Shown here piece by piece: positions 8,248 to 17,266 of a stretch of DNA of 64,000 nt. The translations under genes were made by a program, and so were the position numbers. Source of the stretch: Hyalangium gracile (GTDB taxonomy: Bacteria > Myxococcota > Myxococcia > Myxococcales > Myxococcaceae); the NCBI RefSeq assembly GCF_020103725.1, contig NZ_JAHXBG010000001.1, positions 62,001 through 126,000 on the forward strand, given 5' to 3'. Below the pieces are notes generated by a model. The model was not told the DNA's origin. It saw nothing but the letters and a program-made list of their open reading frames with translations, and did no database searches. How positions within the stretch are numbered: the stretch's first letter is position 1; every line of letters starts with the position of its first letter.

Positions 8248-9526
8248 GCGCGCGGAAGGCCTTTCGCGCCGCGGCGAGGATGTGCGCCACCTCCGGCTCA
8301 CCGATGGCCAGCGAGACGAACGCCGCCTCGAACTGGCTCGGCGGCAGGTAGACGCCCTCGTGCAGCATGGCGTGGAAGAACTTCCCGAAGCGCGCCGTGT
8401 CCGCCTTCTTCGCGCTCGCGTAGTCGTACACCGGGCTGCTGGTGAAGAAGACGGTGAGCATGCTGCCCACGCGGTTGATGGTGACGGGCACGCCGGCCGC
8501 CTTCGCCTCGGCCTCCAGCCCGTCCTCCAGCAGCTTGCTGATCTGCTCCAGCCGCGCGTAGGTGCCCGGCGCCGCCAGCGCCTTGAGGCACGCCAGCCCC
8601 GCGGCCACCGCCACCGGGTTCCCCGACAGCGTGCCCGACTGGTACACCGGGCCCTCGGGGGCGATCTTCGCCATGATGTCGCGCCGGCCGCCGTACGCGC
8701 CCAGCGGCATGCCGCCGCCCACCACCTTGGCGAACGTCGTCAGGTCCGGCTGCAGCCCGAACAGCTCCTGCGCTCCGCCGCGCGCCAGCCGGAAGCCCGT
8801 CATCACCTCGTCCAGCACCAGCAGCACGCCGTGCTTGCGGCACAGCTCCTGGAGGTCCTTGAGGTAGTTCAGCTTGGGGATGAGCACGCCCATGTTGCCC
8901 ACCACCGGCTCGATGATGGCGCAGGCGATCTCCTTGCCCTTCTCCGCGAAGATGCGCTCCACCGCGCCGATGTCATTGAAGGGCGCGGTGAGGGTGAGCT
9001 TGGCCAGCGCGGACGGCACGCCCGGCGAGTCCGGCAGCCCGAGCGTCTCCACGCCGCTGCCCGCCTTCACCAGGAACGGGTCTCCCGCGCCGTGGAAGCA
9101 GCCCTCGAACTTGAGGATGGAGTCGCGGCCGGTGAAGCCGCGCGCCAGGCGGATGGCCGCCACGGTGGCCTCGGTGCCGCTGGACACCAGGCGCACCTTC
9201 TCCACGCTGGGCACGGTGGCGCAGATGAGCTCCGCCAGCTCCACCTCGCCCGGGTGCGGGGCGCCGTAGGAGGTGCCCCGGCGAGCCGCGTCGATGACGG
9301 CCTCGACGATGGGCGGATAGGCGTGGCCGAGGATGAGCGGACCCCAGCTCCCGACGAGGTCCACGTAGCGGTTGCCGTCCACGTCCGTCATCCACGCGCC
9401 CGTCGCCTCGCGGAAGAAGACGGGGTCGCCACCAACGCCGCGGAAGGCGCGCACGGGCGAGTTCACGCCACCCGGAATGCGCTCCTGCGCCCGGGTGAAG
9501 AGAGCCTTGCTCTGGGAGTGGTTCAT
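8240..9526 (-). CDS. hemL: Glutamate-1-semialdehyde 2,1-aminomutase
   Basis: 428 residues, the normal length for HemL. It converts glutamate-1-semialdehyde to 5-aminolevulinate in the C5 pathway of haem synthesis, using PLP. Seen: N-terminal IPGGVNSPVRAF, DEVMTGFR before the active site, and the PLP lysine in TFAKVVGGGMP (residue 267). GTEATVAAIRLARG is the typical cofactor-binding segment. ATG 9526 begins MNHSQSKALF, where the family normally starts. It leads a minus-strand run with the kinase and hydrolase genes; the link to the kinase is positional only. Confidence 0.97.
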   Translation of the reverse strand: MNHSQSKALFTRAQERIPGGVNSPVRAFRGVGGDPVFFREATGAWMTDVDGNRYVDLVGSWGPLILGHAYPPIVEAVIDAARRGTSYGAPHPGEVELAELICATVPSVEKVRLVSSGTEATVAAIRLARGFTGRDSILKFEGCFHGAGDPFLVKAGSGVETLGLPDSPGVPSALAKLTLTAPFNDIGAVERIFAEKGKEIACAIIEPVVGNMGVLIPKLNYLKDLQELCRKHGVLLVLDEVMTGFRLARGGAQELFGLQPDLTTFAKVVGGGMPLGAYGGRRDIMAKIAPEGPVYQSGTLSGNPVAVAAGLACLKALAAPGTYARLEQISKLLEDGLEAEAKAAGVPVTINRVGSMLTVFFTSSPVYDYASAKKADTARFGKFFHAMLHEGVYLPPSQFEAAFVSLAIGEPEVAHILAAARKAFRALG

Positions 9527-9687
9527 GGCGGGCTCCATACCACGCAGGCGCGGATCAGGCCCGCGGTTGGCTCGCCCGATGGAAGGGGCGTGTATTCTTC
9601 TGTAAGCCCGCGCACCTGGCTCCATCACAAGCACCTGCCGTGAGCTGGCGATCGTCTGCTCCCCGGCTCCGGCATAGGGTTGCGCCC

Positions 9688-10617
9688 ATGATTCGCACCA
9701 CCCAGCGCCGGACCCTCACCCTGGAAGCACCCGAGGCACCCGGCCGCCCGGCTCACGTCTCGGCGGCCAGCGGCCTCGTGGCCGTGGGCTCGTGGCTCTA
9801 CGTCGTCGCGGATGACGCGCTGCACCTCGCCGTCTTCCCTCGCGAGGGGACGGCTCCCGGCCGCAGCCTCCGCCTCTTCCCGGGCGAGCTGCCCCTGGAG
9901 CCCGTGGCCCGCAAGGCCGCCAAGCCGGACCTGGAGGCGCTCTGCCTGCTGGCGCCCTTCGCTGGCTGTCCCCACGGCGCGCTGCTCGCCCTGCCCTCGG
10001 GCTCCACGGCGGCGCGGCAGCAGGGCGCCGTCATTCCCCTCGCCGCGGATGGCGCGGTGACGGGCACGGCCCGCGCGCTGGACTTCACCGGGCTGTACGC
10101 GCAGCTCTCCCGCGAGCTGGGCCCGCTCAACATCGAGGGCGCCGCCGTCGCCGGGGGACGGCTGCGGCTGCTCCAGCGCGGCAACGGCGAGCAGGGCACG
10201 GACGCGCTGGTGGACCTGGACCAGGAGCGGCTCGTGCGCGCGCTCGAGTCCGGCGGAGCCATGGGCCCCGAGCTGGTGCGCACCGTGCGGCGCTGGGAGC
10301 TGGGCCGGGCCGGCGGCGTGCGCCTGTCCTTCACGGACGCCTCCGCGTTGCCGGACGGGCGCATCGTCTTCACCGCCGCCGCCGAGGACACCCGGGACGC
10401 CTACGCGGACGGCCCCGTGACGGGCTCGGCGGTGGGCCTGCTCGCCTCGGACGGCTCGCCGCTGTTCCTGGACGCGGTGGACGCGAAGGTGAAGCTGGAG
10501 GGCGTCAGCGCGCGCCTCGAGGGCGGGCGGGTGCACCTGCTGCTGGTGGCGGACGCGGATGACCCCAGCGTCCCCGCCCCGCTGCTCGAGGCCACCGTGG
10601 AGGGCCTGCCGGGCTGA
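9688..10617 (+). CDS. Beta-propeller-like protein (DUF6929-like)
   Basis: 309 residues, no signal peptide. Repeated short strands with AVGSWLYVVADD, LEALCLL, GALLALPSG, NIEGAAVAGGRLRLLQRGN and LPDGRIVFTAAAEDT suggest a six- or seven-bladed propeller of the esterase-like-phytase/DUF6929 type. NIEG followed by GGRLRLLQRG is the best-kept block in such proteins. No enzyme activity can be claimed. ATG 9688 has AGGG upstream. It is divergent from hemL with about 160 bases between starts and is convergent with the TPR lipoprotein ending at 10633. Confidence 0.75.
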   Translation: MIRTTQRRTLTLEAPEAPGRPAHVSAASGLVAVGSWLYVVADDALHLAVFPREGTAPGRSLRLFPGELPLEPVARKAAKPDLEALCLLAPFAGCPHGALLALPSGSTAARQQGAVIPLAADGAVTGTARALDFTGLYAQLSRELGPLNIEGAAVAGGRLRLLQRGNGEQGTDALVDLDQERLVRALESGGAMGPELVRTVRRWELGRAGGVRLSFTDASALPDGRIVFTAAAEDTRDAYADGPVTGSAVGLLASDGSPLFLDAVDAKVKLEGVSARLEGGRVHLLLVADADDPSVPAPLLEATVEGLPG

Positions 10618-10632
10618 GCCGGCCGGAGCACC

Positions 10633-11550
10633 TCAGTCGCCGTGGTCCTTCGCGGCCTCCTCGGCGGTGCCACCCACGGCCTCCACCGAGTTGCGCGGTG
10701 CCCGAGCCGGCGCCTTGCCATGGTCGAACGCCCACGCCTTCTGGCCCACGGCCTCGGGCGTGGTGCTGGTGATGCGCCGGCGCGCCCGGGTGATGTAGTC
10801 CTGCACCAGCGACGGATCCGGGTGCGTCTTCAGCGCGTCCACCCACATCTCGATGGCCTTCTCGTTCTCCCCCGAGTCGGCGCGAATCTTCCCCATCTCC
10901 ACCAGCGCGTGCGGCGCCAGCTCCGACTCAGGGAAGCGGGTGCGCAGGTCCGCGTAGAGGCGCGAGGCCTCCTGGCGCCGCGGCTCCATCATGTGGACCG
11001 CCTGGGCCTGGAGGTACAGCGCGTCATCCACGAACGTGCTGCTGGCGAAGCGCTCGCCCAGCTTGCGCGCCTCCAGCTCGCACTGCGCGTAGTCGCCCAG
11101 CTCGAAGTAGAGCTTGGCCACCTGGTACTGCAGCTCCGCGCCCTGCGGCGGGTTGCGCTGGAGCGCCGCGGTGAGCTGATCGATGGCGCCGCGCAGGTCC
11201 CGGTAGTGCACCCGCAAGAGCTCGGCGACGATGATGCGCGCCTCCAGCGCCTCGGGGGACTCGGGGCACTGCTGAATCAGCTCCTTGTAGACGCTGACGG
11301 CCTCCTTCACCTTGCGCTGCTCCAGCCAGTACACGTCCGCGGCGCCCTTGAGCGCCCGGGCGCGCAGCACCAGCGACTGGGGCGAGTCATCCCGGCGCAG
11401 CATGTCGAAGGCCTTGCGGTACTCGACCAGGGCCTCGTCCGGGTTCTTCTCGAAGATGGCGTCGCGCGCGCGCTGCAGGTGGTCGGCGGGCGTCTCGTTG
11501 CACCCGACCAGGGCCCCCAGCAGGGCGCAGGCGACGACAGCCCGCCTCAA
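10633..11550 (-). CDS. TPR-repeat lipoprotein
   Basis: 305 residues. A signal peptide ends in the lipobox LVGC (LLGALVGCNE), so it should be lipidated and exported. The body is a chain of TPR-like helical pairs (LQRARDAIFEKNPDEALVEYRKAF, AVSVYKELIQQCPESPEA, LYFELGDYAQCELEARKL, ADLRTRFPESELAPHAL). This is the arrangement of outer-membrane-assembly or gliding scaffold proteins, but no specific role can be given. The start is a TTG at 11550 with GGAGG 7 bases before it. That TTG overlaps the stop of the upstream Cys-rich lipoprotein (TTGA), so the two are translationally coupled. Confidence 0.85.
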   Translation of the reverse strand: MRRAVVACALLGALVGCNETPADHLQRARDAIFEKNPDEALVEYRKAFDMLRRDDSPQSLVLRARALKGAADVYWLEQRKVKEAVSVYKELIQQCPESPEALEARIIVAELLRVHYRDLRGAIDQLTAALQRNPPQGAELQYQVAKLYFELGDYAQCELEARKLGERFASSTFVDDALYLQAQAVHMMEPRRQEASRLYADLRTRFPESELAPHALVEMGKIRADSGENEKAIEMWVDALKTHPDPSLVQDYITRARRRITSTTPEAVGQKAWAFDHGKAPARAPRNSVEAVGGTAEEAAKDHGD

Positions 11551-11801
11551 TTGCAGGCCTCCGGGATGACCTTGTTGCACTCCGTCGCCTGGCACTTCAC
11601 GCACTCCTGCTGAGGAGACACGTCGGTGACGCAGACGGAGACGCGCGAGGAGCGAGGGCAGTCCTCGGCGGTGGTGCAGCGGTAGACGCCGCCGTCGGTG
11701 GCGAGCACCTCCTCCTGCCGAGAGCCGCAGACCTCGATGTCATTACATCCCAGGAGCCCCGTCCCGGACAGGACGAGCGCCCCGAGCCAGAGGAGTCGCA
11801 C
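11547..11801 (-). CDS. Small Cys-rich lipoprotein
   Basis: 84 residues with signal peptide and lipobox LLGC (GTGLLGCND). The mature part has eight more cysteines in pairs (VCGS, YRCTTAEDC, VCVTD, ECVKC, TECNK, EACN), so it is likely a small disulfide-bonded periplasmic or outer-membrane protein. The pattern TTAEDCPRSSRVSVC resembles the short Cys-rich modules common in myxobacterial surface proteins. Starts with GTG at 11801. It overlaps the TPR lipoprotein by 4 bases, suggesting that the two work together. Confidence 0.75.
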   Translation of the reverse strand: MRLLWLGALVLSGTGLLGCNDIEVCGSRQEEVLATDGGVYRCTTAEDCPRSSRVSVCVTDVSPQQECVKCQATECNKVIPEACN

Positions 11802-11901
11802 GCGCCCGTTCTAGCTGGATTCCGCCGCCCCGTCACGGATCAGCCACCCTGTTCGCCTGCCTAATCCCCGAGCGCGGCGCCCCCGGTGGCACTCCCCGCG
11901 C

Positions 11902-12291
11902 TCACTCGTGGCTGGTCTGGGGCGCCTTGCCGGAGGTGAGCACCGTGGTGTCCACCGCCGCCACGCTGTGGCGCCGCCGCAGCTTGCGCGCCTTCTCCCA
12001 CTGCTTCTCCTCGTGCTGGATGAGGGCCGCCATGTTCGCGTCCGCGTGCTTGCAGTGGACGGCGGACACCTGCTTGTGCCGCTCGCCCAGCTCGCGCCAC
12101 AGGTGCACCCGCGCCTGATTGCCCAGCAGCCGCTCCTCGACGGTGTCGAGCGCCGCGTCCATCTTCTCGCCCTCGGCCTCGAGCGCGGCCAGTCGGGCCT
12201 CGGCGTCCGACGGGGGCTCCGCGCACCCGGACGACAGAGCGAGCGCCACCACCGCCACCCCCAGAGCCACCCGCCGCATCCCGACCACCAT
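11902..12291 (-). CDS. Small helical lipoprotein
   Basis: 129 residues. Signal peptide with lipobox SSGC (ALALSSGCAEP). The mature part is one long amphipathic helix with heptads (AEARLAALEAEGEKMDAALDTVEERL), resembling a small coiled-coil Lpp-like or adaptor protein, and ends with a basic stretch KARKLRRRHS. AGGAG lies directly against the first ATG (12291); a second ATG at 12279 (MRRVALG) has better spacing and may be the real start, giving 125 residues. Lies upstream of the Cys-rich and TPR lipoprotein genes. Family not recognised. Confidence 0.75.
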   Translation of the reverse strand: MVVGMRRVALGVAVVALALSSGCAEPPSDAEARLAALEAEGEKMDAALDTVEERLLGNQARVHLWRELGERHKQVSAVHCKHADANMAALIQHEEKQWEKARKLRRRHSVAAVDTTVLTSGKAPQTSHE

Positions 12292-12444
12292 CTCCTACCT
12301 CGCCTCTCGCGCCGTGAGAGCCGCCTGCGCGCGCAAGCCAAGGTAGGAAGCACCTTCCAGGCCGACAACCCGGCCCCCCATCGAGCAGGGTCGGGTTTCC
12401 AGGACCCAACGTTTCGCGGTGGGCTCGGAGGCCCCAGAGGGCCG

Positions 12445-12954
12445 TCAGCCCCGCTGCCGGTGACGAAGAATGAACTCGCACACCTCGCGCGCCGCGCCGA
12501 ACCCCGCCGGCTTCTGCGCCACGTAGTGCACCTGGGAGCGCACCTCGTCCGGGGCCTCGGGCGGCGCGGCGGAGAAGCCCACCGCCTTGAGCAGCGGCAG
12601 GTCCACCACCTCGTCCCCCATGTAGCCACATCGGTCCGCGGACACCTTCAGCAGTTCCAGCAGCTTCTCGAAGTGCGCCACCTTGTCCTGGCTGCCGAAG
12701 TGCACGTGCCGCAGCCCCAGGGACTGCATGCGCATCTGCGCCGAGAGGCTGTCGCCGCCGGAGATGGCCGCCACCTCGATGCCCACCTCCTGCAGCCGCT
12801 TGATGCCCATGCCGTCGCGCACGCTGTACATCTGCGTCCACCCGGAGTTGGGCACCCAGAAGATGCGCCCGTCGGTGAGCGTGCCGTCGATGTCGAAGAT
12901 CATCACCGACAGGTGGCGCACCCGGGCCTTGAGTGACTCGGCGTCCTCGTTCAT
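12445..12954 (-). CDS. kdsC: KDO-8-phosphate phosphatase-like HAD enzyme
   Basis: 169 residues, the usual length of KdsC/YrbI. It would hydrolyse 3-deoxy-manno-octulosonate 8-phosphate on the way to lipopolysaccharide inner core. HAD motifs are present: DIDGTLTDG (motif I), ISGGDS (motif II), the lysine in GSQDK, and GDEVVD (motif III). KdsC members lack a cap domain and form tetramers. The gene starts 9 bases after the 491-aa gene, in the operon that also has lgt and two lspA genes, so it is linked with envelope biogenesis. Related neuraminic-acid-type phosphatases cannot be excluded. Confidence 0.85.
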   Translation of the reverse strand: MNEDAESLKARVRHLSVMIFDIDGTLTDGRIFWVPNSGWTQMYSVRDGMGIKRLQEVGIEVAAISGGDSLSAQMRMQSLGLRHVHFGSQDKVAHFEKLLELLKVSADRCGYMGDEVVDLPLLKAVGFSAAPPEAPDEVRSQVHYVAQKPAGFGAAREVCEFILRHRQRG

Positions 12955-12963
12955 CCGCGAGGC

Positions 12964-14439
12964 CTACTTGGGCACGGCCTTGAGCGTGGCCTTGCCGTCC
13001 TTGATGACGACCTTGAACTCCACCGACTTGGCGTTGTGCTGCTTGAGCAGCTCCGGCACCTGCTTGCGCAGGTTGGCGGCCACCGACTCGTAGGACATCT
13101 TCGAGGTGTCCTCCTGGTTGCGGCGCTTGGCGGTGACGTACGCGTCGTAGACGGCCTTGAGCTTGTCGTCGGAGAGGTTGCCCGCCGACGCCGCGGCCGG
13201 CTTGGGCGGCTGCGAGGGCGCGGACGGCGGCTTCGCGGCGGGGATGTTCGGCTTGGAGCCCACCGTGGACGGGCTGCCCGGACGCGCGGCCGCCGAGGAC
13301 GGAGGACGCGAGGCCGTGCCCGCAGGGGCCGCCGGCTTGCCCAGCGGCTCATCCGTGAGGCTCTCCAGCGCCGCGGCGATGCCGGAGGTGCCCTGCGAGG
13401 GCGCGCCGAACGCGGGCACTCCGCGCCCGGGCGTACCCGAGATGCCGGAGGTGCCGCGCGACGGGGTGCCGCCCGGAGGAATCGTGGGCGAGCCCTTCGA
13501 CGGGGTGCCGCCCGGAGGAATCGTCGGCGCCTTCGCCGCCGCGACGGGAGGAATGGTGGGCGTCTTGGCCGGCACGGGAGGAATGGTGGGCGTCTTCGCC
13601 GCCGCGACGGGAGCAATCGAGGGCGTGCCCTTCGAGGGCGTGGCGCCGGGAGGAACCGCCTTCGACGGCGCGACGCTCGGAGGCGCCACGGAGGTGCCCC
13701 GCGCCGGAGTTCCCGCCGAGGGCGCCACCGAGGGCACCGAGGGCACGGGGGCCACCACGGGCGTGCCGCGGAACGGCGTGCCGGAAGAGGCCGCCACCGG
13801 CGCCACCGTCGGCGCCACCGTGGGGACCACCGGCACGGCGGGCACGGGCGCCGCCGAGGGCACGGGCCGGAAGGGCACGGCCACCGGCGCTTCGTCCACC
13901 GGCTGGGGAATGAAGCGCGAGCCCGAGGCCGCCGCGGGCTTCGGCTCGTTGGGGATGATGTCGGCGACCTCCTCGAGATCGTCCTCGGAGATCTCCTCCG
14001 TCAGCTCGATGGCGCCCTGGCGGCGCTCACCGCTGGTGCCCGCCTGCTGCCTGCGGCGCTTGGCCTTGAAGAGATCGCGCTTGTACGTGCCGGACTCGAT
14101 CTCCTGCAGCGTGCGCTGCCACATCCGCTCGTAGGTGAGGAACTTGTTGTGGATCGACGAGATGCGGAACTTCACGGCCGTGTTGCGCACCAGGCTCGTC
14201 TTCAGCTTCTGGATCCGCTTCTTGAAGTCCTCGTGCGAGCGGACGGGAGGCAGCCGCTCGTTGCCGAGGAAGTACTGCTCGTAGGCCACCTTCAGCGCCG
14301 CCAGCTCTTCCTCGAGCTCGTGACACTCCTGGGTGGCCCTCTCGTTGTTGGACTTCTTGGACGCGTCGTCATCCCCCAGGGCCTTCACGTTGGGTGAGGA
14401 CTTGGCGGCGGCTGTAGGCTTTCCAGGCTCCTGCGGCAT
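12964..14439 (-). CDS. Ala/Pro/Thr-rich protein with N-terminal coiled coil
   Basis: 491 residues. After a disordered 30 residues, a helical coiled-coil domain runs to about 130 (ATQECHELEEELAALKVAYEQYFLG, then a basic stretch FKKRIQKLKTSLVRNTAVKF). Residues 180-430 are low-complexity with near-repeats of xTPSKGTP, GTPSRGTS and KTPTIPPV, so disordered. The last 70 residues are a small basic domain (KLKAVYDAYVTAKRRNQEDTSKM ... ELLKQHNAKSVEFKVV). No signal peptide. ATG 14439 follows GAGG. Cotranscribed with lgt upstream and the kdsC-like gene downstream. I do not recognise the family; a cytoplasmic scaffold is a guess from the architecture. Confidence 0.8.
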   Translation of the reverse strand: MPQEPGKPTAAAKSSPNVKALGDDDASKKSNNERATQECHELEEELAALKVAYEQYFLGNERLPPVRSHEDFKKRIQKLKTSLVRNTAVKFRISSIHNKFLTYERMWQRTLQEIESGTYKRDLFKAKRRRQQAGTSGERRQGAIELTEEISEDDLEEVADIIPNEPKPAAASGSRFIPQPVDEAPVAVPFRPVPSAAPVPAVPVVPTVAPTVAPVAASSGTPFRGTPVVAPVPSVPSVAPSAGTPARGTSVAPPSVAPSKAVPPGATPSKGTPSIAPVAAAKTPTIPPVPAKTPTIPPVAAAKAPTIPPGGTPSKGSPTIPPGGTPSRGTSGISGTPGRGVPAFGAPSQGTSGIAAALESLTDEPLGKPAAPAGTASRPPSSAAARPGSPSTVGSKPNIPAAKPPSAPSQPPKPAAASAGNLSDDKLKAVYDAYVTAKRRNQEDTSKMSYESVAANLRKQVPELLKQHNAKSVEFKVVIKDGKATLKAVPK

Positions 14440-14480
14440 GCAACCTCAGAGTGTCCCCAAGACGCGCCCGGCGATCAACC

Positions 14481-15779
14481 TCAGGCTGGGCTGGGAGTGG
14501 GCCCCAGGCTCGCTTCCCCGCCCAGCCGGCGGCTTCGCTGGTACAGGAGCGTAGCCCCAAAAGTGAACATACAGAGCGAGATGAACTGGCTGGTGGAGAT
14601 GTTGTACCACGCCTCCAGTGGCACCCAGTGTGCGAGCGAGGGCGCGCTGTCGGACAGCAGCCCGTGCAGCGTGCCGCGCTCGGTGTCGCCGCGGAACAGC
14701 TCCACCGTGGAGCGCAGCACCGCGTAGCCCATGAGCCACAGGGAGAAGATCTGCCCGTGGAAGCGCCGGTGGCTGCGCAACAGCAGCAGGCTGACGAAGA
14801 GCACCGTCTGGCCCAGGGACTCGAACAGCTGGGTGGGGTGCACCGGCAGGGTGGTGCCGTGCTGCGTCACCCACTCGGAGATGCGCACCGCGCCGGGGGC
14901 CGCCTGGTGGAGCACCTCCCCCGTGGCCTCGACGACGTAGCGAGCGTCGGTGGCCTGGGAGCTGTAGGCGGCGCTGCCCGTGCCGGCGATGCGGCCGAAG
15001 ACGTCCTGGGCCAGGCCCGAGCCGGGGAAGCGTACCGCCAGAGGGGCATGGCTTCCGGCGGGCCCACCCCAGCAGCACCCCGAGGCGAAGCAGCCCAGCC
15101 GCCCCAGCGCCTGGCCCAGGGACACGGTGGGGATGGCCAGGTCCGCCAGCCGCAGGAAGTCCATGCGGTTGACGCGCGTGAAGGCGTATGCGGCGAGCGC
15201 GGCGCCGATGAGGCCTCCGTAGAAGACCAGGCCTCCGCCCAGGGCGAAGATGCTCCACAGGTTCTTCGCGTAGTCCTTCCAGTTGACGATGATGAAGAGG
15301 ACGCGGCTGCCCAGCAGCCCGCCGACGAGCACCCACACGCCCAGGTCCAGCACCTGCTCGCGCCGGCGGGGGCCCTCGGTGTCCACGAAGCCCTGGCCGT
15401 CCACCCACTCCACCTTGCGCCACTCCTGCTGGGCCAGCCGCGCCGCCACGTGCGCCGCGCAGAAGAAGCCGGTGGCCAGCAGCAGGCCGTAGGTGTGCAC
15501 CGGGATGCCCTCGCCCTTGCCGCCGGGGAAGGCGCCAGCGGGCAGCGCGTACTTGAGGCCGAAGAAGGCCAGCCCCGCGCCGATGACGCCGTACAGGGCC
15601 GCGCGCTTCAGCCGGTCCTCCTGGGACACCGGCGCGCGCGAGCCGTCCTTCCTCAGCGGCCCCAGCGCGCCGCGCCAGCCGTTCCAGGTGATGTAGCCCA
15701 CCACCCCCAGCGCCACGGCGTACAGGAGGAGCTGCGAGGCGAGCGACTCGAAGGTGAGGTGGAAGAGGACGGGGAGCAT
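14481..15779 (-). CDS. lgt: Prolipoprotein diacylglyceryl transferase
   Basis: 432 residues, longer than the usual 260-300. Lgt attaches diacylglycerol from phosphatidylglycerol to the lipobox cysteine of preprolipoproteins in the inner membrane. The signature is clear: IPVHTYGLLLATGF, GLVFYGGLIGA, then GRLGCFASGCCWGGP and HPTQLFESLGQ. The extra length lies in an N-terminal region with one more helix (residues 1-80) and in inserts after PLAVRFP. Seven or more membrane segments. It is followed by the 491-aa gene and preceded by two lspA genes, so both early lipoprotein processing steps are encoded together. Confidence 0.96.
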   Translation of the reverse strand: MLPVLFHLTFESLASQLLLYAVALGVVGYITWNGWRGALGPLRKDGSRAPVSQEDRLKRAALYGVIGAGLAFFGLKYALPAGAFPGGKGEGIPVHTYGLLLATGFFCAAHVAARLAQQEWRKVEWVDGQGFVDTEGPRRREQVLDLGVWVLVGGLLGSRVLFIIVNWKDYAKNLWSIFALGGGLVFYGGLIGAALAAYAFTRVNRMDFLRLADLAIPTVSLGQALGRLGCFASGCCWGGPAGSHAPLAVRFPGSGLAQDVFGRIAGTGSAAYSSQATDARYVVEATGEVLHQAAPGAVRISEWVTQHGTTLPVHPTQLFESLGQTVLFVSLLLLRSHRRFHGQIFSLWLMGYAVLRSTVELFRGDTERGTLHGLLSDSAPSLAHWVPLEAWYNISTSQFISLCMFTFGATLLYQRSRRLGGEASLGPTPSPA

Positions 15780-15905
15780 GGGGCCCTGCCGGAAGGAGAC
15801 GACGGCGCCCAGCCTACCCGCTGGCGCCGCCGGAGAACGTCGGAGACATGGCGGGTGTTCCTGGCCGCTCGCCGGGCAGGCGCCCGGGCATGAGGTGGCC
15901 GGGGG

Positions 15906-16496
15906 CTACTTCGGCGGCTCCTTGCGCACGAAGGCATCGAGGATGAGCATGCCCACCCCCACGCAGATGGCCACGTCCGCCACGTTGAAGGAGGGCCAGT
16001 AGGCCTGGTCCTTCCAGTGCGCCTGGATGAAGTCCACCACGAAGCCGCGAGCCACCCGGTCGATGTAGTTGCCCAGCGCGCCGCCGAGCACCAGGGACAG
16101 GCCCCACAGCGCCCACTTCTCCTTGGGGTCCGTGCCGGAGAGCTTGGAGAAGTAGTAGCTGATCAGCAGCACCGCGCCGATGCTGACGACGTGGAACAGG
16201 GGCCCGCGCAGGTTGGGCGGCAGGTTGCGGAACATGCCCCAGGCGGCGCCCGGGTTCTCCTCGTAGCGCAGACGCAGGTAGGACTCGGACACCACCACCG
16301 AGCGCTTGGAGCGGAAGTGGCGGCCATCGAAGCCCAGCGGGGGCGGCTCGCCGTACATCGCCTTCAGACGCTCTCCCGTCGTGTTCAGCCCGTCGAAGCG
16401 CGTGGTGAGCTCCGCCACGACGTCATACTTGGACCACTGATCGAGCGCGACGACGCCCACGGTGATGAGCAGGAGGATGAGGTATTTGCGCGGCAC
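15906..16496 (-). CDS. lspA: Lipoprotein signal peptidase II (first copy)
   Basis: 196 residues. LspA cleaves the signal peptide of lipidated prolipoproteins. Both catalytic aspartates are in place: GNYIDRVARGFVVDF and FNVADVAICVG; also ENPGAAWGMF and GGALGN. Four membrane segments with a longer loop after the first (residues 25-75) than in E. coli. It is 32 bases downstream of a second lspA (16529-17152) and 126 bases upstream of lgt. Duplicated lspA genes are known in myxobacteria, which themselves make the LspA inhibitor myxovirescin. Confidence 0.96.
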   Translation of the reverse strand: MPRKYLILLLITVGVVALDQWSKYDVVAELTTRFDGLNTTGERLKAMYGEPPPLGFDGRHFRSKRSVVVSESYLRLRYEENPGAAWGMFRNLPPNLRGPLFHVVSIGAVLLISYYFSKLSGTDPKEKWALWGLSLVLGGALGNYIDRVARGFVVDFIQAHWKDQAYWPSFNVADVAICVGVGMLILDAFVRKEPPK

Positions 16497-16528
16497 GGGG
16501 GCGGCTTACACCACAAGCCCCCCGCCCG

Positions 16529-17152
16529 TCACGAATTGGGGCTCTCGGCGAGCGGCGGCGCGGCGGGCTCGGCGCGGCGCACGCGCAGCGAGTCCATGAG
16601 CATGAGCGCCACGCCCACGCAGATGGCGGCGTCCGCCACGTTGAAGGTGGGCCAGCGCATGCCGGGCTGGTTGCGCCAGTGCCAGTCGATGAAGTCGATG
16701 ACGTAGCCGCGCGCCACCCGGTCCATGAAGTTGCCCAGCGCGCCGCCGGCCACCAGGGACAGGGCCCCGCGCACCAGGCGCTGCTCGGGCTCCAGCCGCA
16801 GGTACATGGCGAAGATGAAGCCCAGGGCCGCCAGGCTCACCACGTGGAAGAAGGCGCGGCGGGCTCCGTCCGGCAGGTTGGCGAACAGGCCCCAGGCGGC
16901 GCCCGGGTTCTCCACGTAGCGGAAGTGCCAGTAGTCCTCGATGAAGCGGTAGGGCCGGGTGGCGCGGTAGCGCCCCTGCTCCATGGGGGGCTGGTTGTCC
17001 AGGTTCTGCTCGGAGAAGTAGCCCGCTACCCGGGCCAGCCCCGTGCGCCCATCCAGCGCCTCGGTGAGGTTCGCCACGGCCAGGTATTTGGTCACCTGAT
17101 CCGCGGCCAGGACGCCGAGGGCCACGATCACGAGGAAGCGCAGGTTCTTCAT
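16529..17152 (-). CDS. lspA: Lipoprotein signal peptidase II (second copy)
   Basis: 207 residues, paralogue of the adjacent lspA. Catalytic aspartates in GNFMDRVARGYVIDF and FNVADAAICVG; ENPGAAWGLF is also kept. The N-terminal periplasmic loop is expanded and differs most from the neighbour (EQNLDNQPPMEQGRYRATRP). ATG 17152 (MKNLRFLV) has AGGGTGAG just before it. First gene of the operon lspA-lspA-lgt. The two copies are clearly diverged, so this is an old duplication, perhaps for different substrates or inhibitor tolerance. Confidence 0.95.
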   Translation of the reverse strand: MKNLRFLVIVALGVLAADQVTKYLAVANLTEALDGRTGLARVAGYFSEQNLDNQPPMEQGRYRATRPYRFIEDYWHFRYVENPGAAWGLFANLPDGARRAFFHVVSLAALGFIFAMYLRLEPEQRLVRGALSLVAGGALGNFMDRVARGYVIDFIDWHWRNQPGMRWPTFNVADAAICVGVALMLMDSLRVRRAEPAAPPLAESPNS

Positions 17153-17266
17153 CTCACCCTGTTGTCTAACCCGCTCCCCCAACTCCTGACAACCCGGAGA
17201 GAGCCTGTTCGCCGTGCCCGCCTGCCTTGATTTCCCGCCCGCCCTCATTTCGGGCATGGTGAGGCC

